This document shows positions 1 to 11,153 of a stretch of 64,000 nucleotides of DNA, one piece after another. A program made the position numbers and the translations under genes. Within the stretch, counting starts at the first letter, position 1; each line of letters opens with the position of its first letter. The stretch comes from Pseudomonas vranovensis DSM 16006 (GTDB lineage: Bacteria > Pseudomonadota > Gammaproteobacteria > Pseudomonadales > Pseudomonadaceae), in NCBI RefSeq assembly GCF_000425805.1, contig NZ_AUED01000017.1, positions 62,001-126,000 of the forward strand, in the 5' to 3' direction. The notes under the pieces were generated by a model that saw only the letters and a list, made by a program, of their open reading frames with translations, was not told where the DNA came from and did no database searches.

Positions 1-1092
1 CACCTGGACGCCGACTCCGTCGCCTGGCTGGAACACTTCCTCCACGACTTCCCGGGTACTGTGGTCGCGATTACCCACGACCGTTACTTCCTGGACAACG
101 TTGCCGGCTGGATCCTCGAACTCGACCGCGGCGCCGGTATTCCATACGAAGGCAACTACTCGGGCTGGCTTGAAGCCAAATCCGATCGTCTGGCCCAGGA
201 ATCCAAGCAGCAATCGGCTCATGAAAAGGCCATGAAGGAAGAACTGGAGTGGGTGCGCAAGGGCGCCAAGGCACGTCAGTCCAAGTCCAAGGCCCGTCTG
301 CAACGCTTTGAAGAAATGCAGTCGCAGGAATTCCAGAAGCGCAGCGAAACCAACGAGATCTACATCCCGGCCGGTCCTCGCCTGGGTGACAAGGTTATCG
401 AGTTCAAGAACGTCACCAAGGGCTATGGCGATCGCGTCCTGATCGACAACCTGTCGTTCAGCATGCCCAAAGGCGCCATTGTCGGTGTGATCGGTGGTAA
501 CGGTGCCGGTAAATCGACTCTGTTCCGCATGCTCATGGGCAAGGAGCAGCCAGACTCGGGCAGCATCGAAATCGGTGAAACCGTGCAACTGGCTTGCGTC
601 GACCAGAGCCGCGAGGACCTGGACGGCAGCAAGACCGTGTTCCAGCAGATCTCCGATGGTTCCGACCAACTGCGCATCGGTACCTACGAGATTCCGTCGC
701 GGACCTACGTGGGGCGCTTCAACTTCAAGGGTGGCGACCAGCAGAAGTTCGTCAAGGACCTCTCCGGTGGTGAGCGTGGCCGTCTGCACCTGGCCCTGAC
801 CCTCAAGGAAGGCGGCAACGTCCTGCTGCTCGACGAACCGTCCAACGACCTCGACGTTGAAACCCTGCGTTCGCTGGAGGAAGCCCTGCTGGACTTCCCG
901 GGCGCCGCCATCGTGATCTCTCACGATCGCTGGTTCCTTGACCGTGTGGCCACCCACATCCTGGCGTACGAAGACGACTCGCAAGCCGTGTTCTTCGAAG
1001 GCAACTACACCGAGTACGAAGCCGATCGCAAGAAGCGTCTTGGCGAAGCTGCCGCCCAGCCGCATCGGGTACGGCACAAAAAACTGGCATAA
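1..1092 (+). CDS. ettA: Energy-dependent translational throttle protein EttA (ABC-F ATPase), 5' truncated
   Basis: This is the C-terminal two thirds of an ABC-F protein; the reading frame is open from base 1, so the start lies outside the window. EttA binds the ribosomal E site and gates the first elongation steps according to ATP/ADP level. The end of the first ATPase domain (a D-loop/H-loop region ending ITHDRYFLD) is followed by the charged interdomain linker (the PtIM region of the family, rich in Lys/Arg) and a complete second ATPase domain with Walker [10 protein letters not shown], signature LSGGERGR, Walker [12 protein letters not shown] and a final [10 protein letters not shown]. It has no membrane segments, as expected for ABC-F. 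EttA rather than Uup or YheS is inferred from the overall sequence. Confidence 0.93.
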   Translation, partial: HLDADSVAWLEHFLHDFPGTVVAITHDRYFLDNVAGWILELDRGAGIPYEGNYSGWLEAKSDRLAQESKQQSAHEKAMKEELEWVRKGAKARQSKSKARLQRFEEMQSQEFQKRSETNEIYIPAGPRLGDKVIEFKNVTKGYGDRVLIDNLSFSMPKGAIVGVIGGNGAGKSTLFRMLMGKEQPDSGSIEIGETVQLACVDQSREDLDGSKTVFQQISDGSDQLRIGTYEIPSRTYVGRFNFKGGDQQKFVKDLSGGERGRLHLALTLKEGGNVLLLDEPSNDLDVETLRSLEEALLDFPGAAIVISHDRWFLDRVATHILAYEDDSQAVFFEGNYTEYEADRKKRLGEAAAQPHRVRHKKLA

Positions 1093-1110
1093 CCTTACCG
1101 GTTTGCACAA

Positions 1111-1136
1111 AAACGGGGCCTTCGGGCCCCGTTTCT
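1111..1136 (+). terminator. Rho-independent terminator after ettA
   Basis: A perfect 10-bp stem with a TTCG tetraloop (1111-1120 pairing with 1125-1134) stands 18 bases after the ettA stop. The T-run is short (three T, then CTGTT). Confidence 0.8.
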
Positions 1137-1285
1137 GTTCGGGGGGAAAGCCCCTGTACGAGCGGGCTTGCCCGGCGACAAAACTGTATACACTTATACA
1201 AACGCACCATTTAATTTCATAAAAACGACATTTCGCCCTGTTGCGGTGCGAGTGGTTCTTGGTAAAGTTCTGAAAAAACTAATAA

Positions 1286-3144
<1,859 letters not shown>

Positions 3145-3334
3145 GATTGCCTCCTTTCAGAGGAGACCATGCTGACAGGTTGGCGGTTTCATTGGCTGTC
3201 TGTTTGCGACCTACTGGCGTCGGCAGGCACGTGCGGCGTCGCGGTCTTTCTGATGACTAGCTGCTATCGATTGAAGTCGAACCGTGGTAGCCGCTGGCGC
3301 CAACCTGTGATCGGCCGCGCAGCGGCCGTGGGAC

Positions 3335-5188
3335 TCAATAGTGATACCACTTCAATTCAAGCATCACCTCGTTCTGCGCCGTCGACAGCTGGCTGAATTC
3401 ACGCTTGGCACTCAGGCGCAGCCCCAGGTTCTGTGACAGCTCCCATTGCTGGTTCAGGCTCAGGGTGCGGCGTACCTCGCCGTTGGTGAAGTAGTCACCC
3501 TTGGCTTCGAGCGTCATGTTCCCCAGCGGATTGCGCCACAGCAGGCCGGTGTTGAAACCGGCCGCCGGGGCGATGAACTGGGCGAAGTCGTTGTTGTGCT
3601 CCACCCGCACGGTGCCCAGGGCAAAGCCAAGCATGCCGTCGGCCAGTTGCCAGGTGCCGCCGGCGCCGCCATTGATGTGGCTGACCAGTACATCGTCCTC
3701 ATGTTTGCCCAATACACGCTCAAGGCCCCCGGTGACTTGCCACGACCAGGGTTGCAGCAAGGTATTGCGTGGCGTCAGCGATCGGATCGTCGCCAGGTCC
3801 AGGCGCTGCACCTGCCAGTCGTTGTTCTCGTACTGGCGCAGCTTGAGCTGAAGGATCTCGATCTGTGCGCCCAGGGGAAAGCCATAGGCATTGTCGTTGA
3901 GGTCGTGGTAGGCCATGCGCAGGCCGTACTCGGCGAAGGCTCGGTCTTCTCGGGTGCCCACGCCGAGCTGCCAGGTGCGTGATTCGTGGCCGTCTTCAGG
4001 CAGGCCGGGGCGCGCGATGTCCAGCTCTGGCGCCGGATTGCGGTTGATTGCCCGCAGCAGCTCGAAGCTGCGTTTGGTGCGCGCCGGATCACGCTCCTGG
4101 CCGTTGGCGCGGTAGCGCTCCAGCCGGTACGCCGCGTCCTGGATCAACGCCTGGCGCTCGCGGGGCAGGGCGGTGAATTCGGCGCTCTGTAGTAGGCCGG
4201 TGTCGGCGCTGACCGCCAGCACTTGCTGTTGTTCATCGGCATCCAGCGGCTTGGCCCGCTCCAGCAGCTCTCGTTCGCGGGAGGGACGATAGTCGATTCG
4301 CTCCACCAGGCCCGACTGCTTGACAGCCTTGACGGTGTCGGTAGGGATCGCCGTCAGCGGGAACTGCGACGTGAGGTCCAGGCCCGGGCGTGCCACTTGC
4401 AGCAGTTCAAGCAGGCGGTAGGAACAGTTCTCGTCGAAGAAGAAGTAATCGAACTGGATCTGCTTGAGTTCCCAGATGTGCTCGACCATGCGCCCGGTTT
4501 CCTCGGGCGTCAGGTTCAGCCGGTATTCCCACAGGTCGCGGTTTTCCAGGCTGCGGTACTCGGAGAGCTTTTCCTGATAGGGCACCAGGGCGAACAGGCC
4601 GGGGTAGCCACCCATCAGGCCCTTCCAGGCGTAGAGAATGCTGTTGTCGTTGCCTTCGATGTAGGCGCCGAAGTTGATCGCGTAGCTGAGCAGGGCCGTC
4701 TCGTTGCTCTGCACGTCGGCCTGGTCGATGCGCAGTAGGGTATGGCCGAACATCGAGGAGGGGCTGTTGAGGTAGGCGGCGGGGAAGATCATCACTGCGC
4801 TGTGCGGCGACACATCCTTGAACCACTGGGTGTACTCCTTGCATTCCGGCGCCGGCAGGTCATCGAGCTGGAGCTGCTCGCGCAGCCAGCGGGTGCGTGC
4901 CGGGAATACACACTGCGCATGCTTGTCGCCGCGGTTGGCCGGTGCGTAGAGCGCCTGCACCGTGGCGCGCAGTTCCTGGTCCGGATGGTGGGCGCCGTCC
5001 TCGGCCAGGAAGAAACGACGGTCGTCGACGTAGCTGCGCCAGCCGCCGAGCTTGGCGGTTTCGTAGTGGCCCAGGGCGATCCAGTAACGGTCTGCAGCCA
5101 GTTGCGCAAGGCGCGCGTCATCGAACGAAGGGGCAGCATGCAGCGGGGCGCAGGCACAGAGCGCCAGGTAGGCAAGGCGTTTGAGCAT
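3335..5188 (-). CDS. DUF4105 (Lnb N-terminal-type) exported protein
   Basis: The 617-residue protein starts with a signal peptide (MLKRLAYLALCACAPLHA, cleaved about residue 18). The middle has the DUF4105 pattern, including SMFGHTLLRID and an EDNCSYRLLELL-like stretch (FDENCSYRLLELL) containing the His and Cys residues conserved in this family. DUF4105 is related to the thiol-peptidase-like domain of lipoprotein N-acyltransferase Lnb. The C-terminal third alternates hydrophobic and polar residues and ends in an aromatic residue (LELKWYHY), which suggests an outer-membrane beta-barrel. ATG 5188 is chosen over a TTG three codons upstream because it begins the signal peptide. It lies downstream of the DUF3015 gene on the same strand; the substrate is unknown. 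Confidence 0.78.
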   Translation of the reverse strand: MLKRLAYLALCACAPLHAAPSFDDARLAQLAADRYWIALGHYETAKLGGWRSYVDDRRFFLAEDGAHHPDQELRATVQALYAPANRGDKHAQCVFPARTRWLREQLQLDDLPAPECKEYTQWFKDVSPHSAVMIFPAAYLNSPSSMFGHTLLRIDQADVQSNETALLSYAINFGAYIEGNDNSILYAWKGLMGGYPGLFALVPYQEKLSEYRSLENRDLWEYRLNLTPEETGRMVEHIWELKQIQFDYFFFDENCSYRLLELLQVARPGLDLTSQFPLTAIPTDTVKAVKQSGLVERIDYRPSRERELLERAKPLDADEQQQVLAVSADTGLLQSAEFTALPRERQALIQDAAYRLERYRANGQERDPARTKRSFELLRAINRNPAPELDIARPGLPEDGHESRTWQLGVGTREDRAFAEYGLRMAYHDLNDNAYGFPLGAQIEILQLKLRQYENNDWQVQRLDLATIRSLTPRNTLLQPWSWQVTGGLERVLGKHEDDVLVSHINGGAGGTWQLADGMLGFALGTVRVEHNNDFAQFIAPAAGFNTGLLWRNPLGNMTLEAKGDYFTNGEVRRTLSLNQQWELSQNLGLRLSAKREFSQLSTAQNEVMLELKWYHY

Positions 5189-5225
5189 GTCGGGCAACTA
5201 AGTCTGAATGATGCCGATAGAGGCG

Positions 5226-5256
5226 GAAAACAACCCGCCCCGGTAAAGGGGCGGGT
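5226..5256 (-). terminator. GC-rich hairpin between DUF3015 and DUF4105 genes
   Basis: ACCCGCCCC (5233-5241) pairs with GGGGCGGGT (5248-5256). Read on the minus strand it is followed by TTGTTTT. It lies 9 bases after the DUF3015 stop and before the DUF4105 start, so it may terminate or attenuate transcription between the two genes. Confidence 0.65.
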
Positions 5257-5264
5257 GGCCGAGC

Positions 5265-5753
5265 TTAAGCCTGGGTCGCGTATTTGGCCAGGCGTGGATC
5301 GCTTTTGAGTATGGCCAGCGTGTTGGTGTGGACATCTTCGGCGGTTACATCCGCGGTCTTGAAGATTTCCTGGAAGTGCTGGTGGGTGACTGCCGCGAAG
5401 TGGGCGCGGTCTTCCGGGGCGACACCGAGTACCACGGCATAGGTGGTCAGCGCTTCGCCCTGGCCCTTGGCCATGTCTTCGGAGAGCTCGTTCATCATGC
5501 CGTTCATGGCGAACCAGGATTTGCCGCCATAGGTCAGAGCAGCGTTGGTCGAGCAGCCGTTGGTGCCCGAGGTCATGCCGAAGGTGGCGTTGCCGGAAGT
5601 GCCGTTGGTGGTGGAAGCGAGGAAGTGGGCCGGTGTGCCGCGTTGGCCCTCGAACAGCATGTTACCCCAGCCGCAGTCCGGTCCGCCTGGCGCCTGGGCC
5701 ATTGCATTGAGGGAAACCGCGGTGAACAAAGTACCCAGAAGAATCCGTTTCAT
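5265..5753 (-). CDS. DUF3015 family exported protein
   Basis: A 162-residue protein with a clear signal peptide (MKRILLGTLFTAVSLNAMAQA, cleavage near residue 20). The mature part begins with the DUF3015 hallmark CGWGNMLFEGQ and contains a second region with TSGTNGCSTNAALTYG, giving two cysteines that may form a disulfide in the periplasm. The rest is helical. The family has no established biochemical function. The gene is followed on the same strand by the DUF4105 gene, a pairing that suggests a shared envelope role, although a hairpin separates them. Confidence 0.85.
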   Translation of the reverse strand: MKRILLGTLFTAVSLNAMAQAPGGPDCGWGNMLFEGQRGTPAHFLASTTNGTSGNATFGMTSGTNGCSTNAALTYGGKSWFAMNGMMNELSEDMAKGQGEALTTYAVVLGVAPEDRAHFAAVTHQHFQEIFKTADVTAEDVHTNTLAILKSDPRLAKYATQA

Positions 5754-6032
5754 AGCGTTGTTCTCGTTCTAGTCGTACATACCAAAGGTCAGGGTTGTCT
5801 GGCATGGCTTTGGGAGCGGTAGCCAGGGGCGGGTCGGTTGTTTACCCAGCCGCGCAGTTATGGAGTTTAGGCACGATCTAAGGGTTCCGTGATTTATTGC
5901 GAATAATTGGCTTGAAACATTGACGTAGCACGGGTTTTCGACCCTGCGACATATTGTGCCGATGAGCCTTGCAAGGCGCGGGCAGGCGGCGCCAGAATGC
6001 CGTCATCTGCCCCGCCGAAGTAAGGAAGCCCG

Positions 6033-8471
6033 ATGCCCGATCCTGTCGCTGCGAGTCTGCGTCTTGCGCCTGAAGCCCTGACCCGGCCGTTTTCCGCCGA
6101 ACAGTTCGCTTTTTCCACCACCAATGATCTGGAGCCTTTTCGCGGTGTGCTAGGCCAGGAACGTGCCGTCGAAGCCTTGCAGTTCGGCGTCGCCATGCCA
6201 CGTCCCGGCTACAACGTGTTTGTCATGGGTGAGCCCGGCACCGGGCGTTTCTCTTTCGTGAAGCGTTACCTCAAGGCCGAAGGCAAGCGCCTGCACACGC
6301 CGTCGGACTGGGTCTATGTCAATAATTTCGACGAGCCCCGCGAGCCGCGGGCCCTGGAGCTGCCGGCCGGCAGTGCCGGTGCGTTCATCAGCGATATTGG
6401 TGGCCTGATCGACAACCTGCTGGCCACCTTCCCGGCGGTCTTCGAGCACCCGTCCTACCAACAGAAAAAAAGCGCCATCGACCGCGGTTTCAACCAGCGC
6501 TACGACCGTGCCCTGGATGTGATTGAACGTGCCTCGCTGGAAAAGGACGTGGCCCTTTACCGCGACAGCAGCAACGTCGCCTTTACGCCCATGGCCGACG
6601 GCAAGGCGCTGGACGAGGCGGAGTTTGCCCAGTTGCCGGAAGCCGAGCGCGAACGCTTCCATGACGATATCTCCGCCCTGGAAGAGCGCCTCAACGAGGA
6701 ACTGGCGAGCCTTCCGCAGTGGAAGCGAGAGTCGAACAATCAGCTGCGTCAGCTCAATGAGGAGACTATCACCCTGGCGCTTCAACCCCTGTTGGCGCCG
6801 TTGTCGGAGAAGTACGCGGAAAATGCGGCCGTGTGTGCCTACCTGCAGGCCATGCAGGTGTACCTGTTGCGCACGGTGGTCGAGCAACTGGTCGACGACA
6901 GCAAGAGCGATGCCCAGGCGCGCAAGCTGCTTGAAGAACAGTACGCACCGAGCCTGGTCGTCGGTCACCACGCCAGTGGCGGCGCACCAGTGGTATTCGA
7001 GCCGCACCCAACCTACGACAACCTGTTCGGCCGTATCGAATACAGCACCGACCAGGGCGCGCTGTACACCACCTATCGGCAGCTGCGCCCGGGTGCCTTG
7101 CACCGTGCCAATGGCGGTTTCCTGATTCTGGAAGCCGAGAAGATGCTCGGCGAGCCCTTCGTCTGGGATGCACTCAAACGCGCGCTGCAGTCGCGCAAGC
7201 TGAAGATGGAGTCGCCGCTGGGTGAATATGGTCGCCTGGCCACCGTCACTCTCAATCCGCAGATGATCCCGTTGAACATCAAGGTGGTGATCATCGGTTC
7301 GCGCCAGTTGTACTACGCACTTCAGGACCATGATCCGGACTTCCAGGAAATGTTCCGGGTGCTGGTGGACTTCGACGAAGACATTCCCATGGTCGACGAG
7401 AGCCTGGAACAGTTCGCCCAGTTGCTAAAGACCCGTACCAGCGAGGAGGGCATGGCGCCGCTGAGCGCCGATGCGGTCGCCCGACTGGCTACCTACAGTG
7501 CCCGCCTGGCCGAACACCAAGGGCGCCTGTCGGCACGTATCGGTGATCTGTTCCAACTGGTCAGCGAGGCGGACTTCATCCGCCACCTGGCCAACGATGA
7601 GATGACCGATGCCGGGCACATCGAACGGGCACTCAAGGCCAAGGCCACGCGAACCGGCCGGGTGTCGGCGCGAATCCTCGACGACATGCTGGCCGGCATC
7701 ATCCTGATCGACACCGAAGGCGCAGCAGTCGGCAAGTGCAACGGCCTGACCGTGCTGGAAGTGGGCGACTCGGCCTTCGGTATACCGGCGCGGATTTCTG
7801 CCACGGTCTATCCCGGTGGCAGCGGCATCGTCGATATCGAGCGTGAGGTAAACCTCGGCCAGCCGATCCACTCCAAGGGCGTGATGATCCTTACCGGTTA
7901 CCTGGGCAGTCGCTACGCCCAGGAATTCCCCCTGGCGATCTCGGCAAGTATCGCCCTGGAGCAATCCTACGGTTACGTGGATGGTGACAGTGCGTCGCTG
8001 GGAGAGGCCTGCACATTGATCTCGGCCTTGTCGAAAACCCCGCTCAAGCAGTGTTTCGCCATCACCGGATCGATCAACCAGTTCGGTGAAGTGCAGGCAG
8101 TGGGCGGGGTCAACGAGAAGATCGAAGGCTTCTTCCGCTTGTGCGAGGCACGCGGCCTGACCGGTGAGCAGGGCGCGATCATCCCCAAGGCCAACGTCGC
8201 CACGCTGATGCTCGACGAGCGGGTGCTGCAGGCGGTGCGTGCGGGCATGTTCCACGTCTATGCGGTCAGCCAGGCCGATGAGGCGCTGAGCCTGTTGGTA
8301 GGGGAGCCGGCCGGTGAGCCCGATGCCGAGGGCGAGTTCCCCGAGGGCAGCGTCAACGCCCGGGTGGTGGAGCGCCTGCGGGTGATCGCCGAAATGATCA
8401 GCGAGGAGGACCTCAAGGAAGCCGAGAAGGAGCAGGCCGAGCAAGCCCTGGCCCAGGTCAAACCGTCCTGA
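6033..8471 (+). CDS. Lon-like ATP-dependent protease (AAA+/S16 peptidase)
   Basis: The 812-residue protein has an N-terminal ATPase part with Walker A GEPGTGRFS near residue 68 and a long helical insertion (about 130-260). Its C-terminal Lon peptidase domain has DGDSAS with catalytic Ser653 and VNEKIEG with Lys696, exactly the 43-residue Ser-Lys spacing of LonA. It lacks the LonA substrate-binding N domain, so it belongs to the 'putative Lon/LonB-like' group common in Pseudomonas. It should degrade proteins in the cytoplasm using ATP. AAGGAAG stands just before the ATG. The 278 bases upstream contain no other gene and must carry its promoter. A strong terminator follows. Confidence 0.9.
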   Translation: MPDPVAASLRLAPEALTRPFSAEQFAFSTTNDLEPFRGVLGQERAVEALQFGVAMPRPGYNVFVMGEPGTGRFSFVKRYLKAEGKRLHTPSDWVYVNNFDEPREPRALELPAGSAGAFISDIGGLIDNLLATFPAVFEHPSYQQKKSAIDRGFNQRYDRALDVIERASLEKDVALYRDSSNVAFTPMADGKALDEAEFAQLPEAERERFHDDISALEERLNEELASLPQWKRESNNQLRQLNEETITLALQPLLAPLSEKYAENAAVCAYLQAMQVYLLRTVVEQLVDDSKSDAQARKLLEEQYAPSLVVGHHASGGAPVVFEPHPTYDNLFGRIEYSTDQGALYTTYRQLRPGALHRANGGFLILEAEKMLGEPFVWDALKRALQSRKLKMESPLGEYGRLATVTLNPQMIPLNIKVVIIGSRQLYYALQDHDPDFQEMFRVLVDFDEDIPMVDESLEQFAQLLKTRTSEEGMAPLSADAVARLATYSARLAEHQGRLSARIGDLFQLVSEADFIRHLANDEMTDAGHIERALKAKATRTGRVSARILDDMLAGIILIDTEGAAVGKCNGLTVLEVGDSAFGIPARISATVYPGGSGIVDIEREVNLGQPIHSKGVMILTGYLGSRYAQEFPLAISASIALEQSYGYVDGDSASLGEACTLISALSKTPLKQCFAITGSINQFGEVQAVGGVNEKIEGFFRLCEARGLTGEQGAIIPKANVATLMLDERVLQAVRAGMFHVYAVSQADEALSLLVGEPAGEPDAEGEFPEGSVNARVVERLRVIAEMISEEDLKEAEKEQAEQALAQVKPS

Positions 8472-8481
8472 GTCAAATAAT

Positions 8482-8520
8482 CGGCGCCGCAGCGGGTCTG
8501 ACCGCTGGGCGCCGGTTTTT
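8482..8520 (+). terminator. Rho-independent terminator after the Lon-like gene
   Basis: CGGCGCC plus CAGCGG (8482-8495) pair with CCGCTG plus GGCGCCG (8502-8514), followed by five or more T. Confidence 0.88.
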
Positions 8521-8630
8521 CCACGCACTATCGGAATTCTTCTATCCTGATAAACAGGGAGTGTAGTCGCTAAAGGATCGAAACAGCCTTGCCCGCAAGG
8601 CTGAACAAGGGTTTACCGAGGGACGTCGCC

Positions 8631-8972
8631 ATGCCGCGCAACCTCAGCCTCACCCGCCAATGCCTGGGCCTGGTGACCCGCATTGAATGCAGTATCCGCC
8701 CACTGGCCGGCGACAACGGCATGTGGACCCTCCTGTTTGCCGCCGGCATGGCTGGCGAGCAACCTTCGGCCATCAAGGCCCAGGGGCCGTTTCATGGGCC
8801 CTTCGTGGCCGAGTCGGTCCTCAGTGCCATTGTCGACAGCCTCACCCTGCACGGTTATCAAGTGGCCGACGATCCACAGATCTGGTGCGTGCACCTGCAA
8901 GCCCAGCTACGCCGGATCAATGGTGAACGGGTCCATCACGTCGGCGACTTCCAGTTCCATCCGGAAACCTGA
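8631..8972 (+). CDS. Conserved hypothetical protein, 113 aa
   Basis: A small soluble protein beginning [20 protein letters not shown]. The ATG at 8631 is chosen because GAGGGA lies seven bases before it; longer versions use weak start codons. No signal peptide, membrane segment or catalytic motif is visible. Its place between the Lon-like protease gene and a YqhA-family gene matches the order I recall for this locus in other Pseudomonas genomes, which argues that it is real. Function unknown. Confidence 0.7.
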   Translation: MPRNLSLTRQCLGLVTRIECSIRPLAGDNGMWTLLFAAGMAGEQPSAIKAQGPFHGPFVAESVLSAIVDSLTLHGYQVADDPQIWCVHLQAQLRRINGERVHHVGDFQFHPET

Positions 8973-9073
8973 GCCGTCTGGGCGTCACGCCTGTGGCAGC
9001 GTGCCACGGGCTTTTTCTGTCATGGCTGGCTGTTATACTCGCGCTCGCTTTTTGGCCACCTGACGAGTTTTCA

Positions 9074-9562
9074 ATGGAACGTATTATCGAAAATGCGATG
9101 TATGCCTCGCGCTGGCTGCTCGCCCCGATTTATTTTGGTCTGTCGTTGGGCCTGCTGGCGCTGGCGCTGAAGTTCTTCCAGGAGATCTTCCACGTCCTGC
9201 CCAATGTCTTCGCCCTGGCCGAAGCAGACCTGATCCTGGTGCTGCTGTCGCTGATCGACATGGCACTGGTGGGTGGCCTGTTGGTGATGGTGATGATCTC
9301 GGGTTACGAGAACTTCGTCTCGCAGCTGGACATCGACGAAGACAAGGAAAAGCTCAACTGGCTGGGCAAGATGGACTCTTCTTCGCTGAAGATGAAAGTT
9401 GCAGCCTCCATCGTGGCGATTTCCTCGATTCACTTGCTGCGGGTGTTCATGGACGCGCGCAATATAGAGACCCAGTACCTGATGTGGTACGTGATCATCC
9501 ACATGACCTTCGTGGTATCGGCCTTCGCCATGGGTTATCTGGATAAGCTGACCAAGCACTGA
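9074..9562 (+). CDS. UPF0114 (YqhA/TIGR00645) inner-membrane protein
   Basis: A 162-residue protein with about four hydrophobic segments (near residues 11-38, 50-78, 104-124 and 135-157), beginning [27 protein letters not shown], typical of the UPF0114 family. The family is widespread in proteobacteria but without a defined activity. The ATG at 9074 gives the standard family length; an upstream in-frame extension would put a long hydrophobic tail before the conserved N-terminus. A strong terminator follows. Confidence 0.88.
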   Translation: MERIIENAMYASRWLLAPIYFGLSLGLLALALKFFQEIFHVLPNVFALAEADLILVLLSLIDMALVGGLLVMVMISGYENFVSQLDIDEDKEKLNWLGKMDSSSLKMKVAASIVAISSIHLLRVFMDARNIETQYLMWYVIIHMTFVVSAFAMGYLDKLTKH

Positions 9563-9586
9563 TTCAGAGGCTTGGCGCAGTTCCAG

Positions 9587-9627
9587 ACCGCCCGTCCGTT
9601 GCAAAACGGACGGGCGGTTGCGTTTTT
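9587..9627 (+). terminator. Rho-independent terminator after the YqhA-like gene
   Basis: ACCGCCCGTCCGTT (9587-9600) pairs perfectly with AACGGACGGGCGGT (9605-9618) across a short loop, followed by TGCGTTTTT. Confidence 0.9.
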
Positions 9628-9697
9628 ACCTTGTGCTTTGCCTCGTGCTGTACGAAAAATGAACGGTCACTCGAAGTGCCAGTCACGAGGTATCGCA

Positions 9698-10003
9698 ATG
9701 AACCTTCAACAACTGAACACCGAGGCCAGGGCTGGTCATGTCGAAGAGCTCAACCTGATCGCCATCGAAGGCGGTGATTACATTCTCGAAGCTCGCGTAA
9801 AAGGCCATGCGCATCCCCTGTCGGATACCCGCGGCGAGCGCCTTAAAGTCCATTCGGTAGTCGATGCGCAGCGCCTGCTCAATGGTTTGCCGGCCGTGCC
9901 GTTGCACCTGGTGCATTGGTCGATGGACGACGAGATGTGCGGGGGAGACGTCACCGGTGACGGCGACCTGAAAATACCGATGCCCCGCCGTTCCGCCTGG
10001 TAG
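9698..10003 (+). CDS. DUF6482-like small protein, 101 aa
   Basis: The ATG at 9698 (MNLQQLNTEARAGHVEELNL) follows ACGAGG by seven bases; the longer open frame upstream covers the preceding terminator and is not coding. The protein is soluble and has a short acidic stretch near the C-terminus (MDDEMCGGDV). It resembles small Pseudomonas proteins grouped as DUF6482, which have no known function. It stands alone between the terminator and fklB. Confidence 0.7.
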   Translation: MNLQQLNTEARAGHVEELNLIAIEGGDYILEARVKGHAHPLSDTRGERLKVHSVVDAQRLLNGLPAVPLHLVHWSMDDEMCGGDVTGDGDLKIPMPRRSAW

Positions 10004-10089
10004 CTGATCTGCTTTGCCGCAGTGTGCTAGGCTGCTCGCCCTTTTCATAAAGGGCGCGGTTGTCGTGCGCCCTGCTGCGGAGCAAACAA

Positions 10090-10707
10090 ATGTCCGAAAT
10101 CAACCTGTCTACCGACGAAACCCGCGTCAGCTACGGCATCGGCCGTCAACTGGGTGGTCAACTGCGTGACAACCCGCCACCGGGCGTGAGCCTGGAAGCC
10201 ATCCTCGCCGGTCTGACCGACGCCTTCAACGGCCAGGACAGCCGCGTCAGCGAAGCCGACCTGTCTGCCAGCTTCAAGGTCATTCGTGAAATCATGCAGG
10301 CCGAAGCCGCCGCCAAAGCCGAAGCGGCTGCTGGCGAAGGCAAAGCTTTCCTGGCCGAGAACGCCAAGCGTGACGGCATCACCACCCTGGCATCGGGCCT
10401 GCAGTTCGAAGTGCTGACCGCTGGTGAAGGCGCCAAGCCAAGCCGCGACGACAGCGTTCGCACCCACTACCACGGCACCCTGATCGACGGCACTGTATTC
10501 GACAGCTCCTACGAGCGCGGCCAGCCAGCCGAGTTCCCGGTCAGCGGCGTGATTGCCGGCTGGACCGAAGCCCTGCAACTGATGAACGCCGGCAGCAAAT
10601 GGCGCCTGTACGTTCCGAGCGAGTTGGCCTACGGTGCTCAGGGCGTTGGCAGCATTCCGCCGCACAGCGTTCTGGTATTCGACGTCGAGTTGCTGGACGT
10701 CCTGTAA
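10090..10707 (+). CDS. fklB: FKBP-type peptidyl-prolyl cis-trans isomerase (FklB/FKBP22-like)
   Basis: A 205-residue protein with an N-terminal helical dimerisation domain (about 1-95, with an Ala/Glu/Lys-rich helix) and a C-terminal FKBP domain (about 100-205) containing VRTHYHGTLIDGTVFDSSYERG, VIAGWTEAL and the terminal FDVELLDVL. It catalyses proline isomerisation during folding. ATG 10090 gives the family start MSEINLSTDETRVSYGIGRQ; GCGGAG lies about nine bases upstream. No signal peptide is present, so it is cytoplasmic like E. coli FklB. It is followed by a REP-like hairpin. Confidence 0.93.
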   Translation: MSEINLSTDETRVSYGIGRQLGGQLRDNPPPGVSLEAILAGLTDAFNGQDSRVSEADLSASFKVIREIMQAEAAAKAEAAAGEGKAFLAENAKRDGITTLASGLQFEVLTAGEGAKPSRDDSVRTHYHGTLIDGTVFDSSYERGQPAEFPVSGVIAGWTEALQLMNAGSKWRLYVPSELAYGAQGVGSIPPHSVLVFDVELLDVL

Positions 10708-10713
10708 TACCTG

Positions 10714-10763
10714 ATCGCGGGGCAAATTCGCTCCTACCTGTAGGAGCGGGTTTGCCCCGCGAT
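10714..10763. repeat. REP-like inverted repeat, possible bidirectional terminator
   Basis: ATCGCGGGGCAAATTCGCTC (from 10714) pairs with the matching arm at 10741-10763 around a four-base loop. The core GCGGGGCAA...CGCTCC recurs near 16.5, 26.2 and 34.3 kb. It lies between convergent genes and ends in a T-run on the plus strand. Confidence 0.85.
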
Positions 10764-10770
10764 TTTTGTA

Positions 10771-11019
10771 TCAGTTCCACTCGGTCCCACCTCCTGGGCG
10801 CAACGCCCGGGCATAGCAGAACAGGAACAGGTTCCTCACCAGTTCCTTGAGCACGATTGGCTCACTCGAATTCAAGCCGTTGAGATCCAGGTCGCCCTGG
10901 TCGCGAAGTTCGTCCAGTGCTTCTTCTTCAAGCACGGCACAGACCTCGCCGGTTTCCCGGTGCAGGATGCGCAGGTATGGATGGGGGCGGTCAAGCCAGG
11001 CGTCTATCAGATAAGTCAT
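10771..11019 (-). CDS. Small conserved protein behind a Fur-box-like site, 82 aa
   Basis: The protein starts MTYLIDAWLDRPHPYLRILH, with AAGGAG about eight bases before the ATG. It is acidic, has no membrane segment or signal peptide, and no catalytic motif. A 19-base Fur-box-like sequence (11046-11064) stands 27 bases upstream, so expression is probably induced by iron limitation. The function is unknown. The gene is convergent with fklB. Confidence 0.78.
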   Translation of the reverse strand: MTYLIDAWLDRPHPYLRILHRETGEVCAVLEEEALDELRDQGDLDLNGLNSSEPIVLKELVRNLFLFCYARALRPGGGTEWN

Positions 11020-11045
11020 GGCTATTCTCCTTGGAAGCGTCCAAT

Positions 11046-11064
11046 GAGAATAATTCTTATTATC
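11046..11064 (-). promoter_or_regulatory. Fur-box-like operator
   Basis: GAGAATAATTCTTATTATC matches the 19-base Fur consensus at 14 positions by my count. It is located directly upstream of the 82-residue gene and could cover its promoter. Confidence 0.65.
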
Positions 11065-11153
11065 AAAATAGCAAGTGCCTATTGGCAGAAAATTGCCGCC
11101 GTGTGCTTGCGCGGCGCTTCGAGGCTGGAGGCCAGCCCCGAAACCATTGGGGT

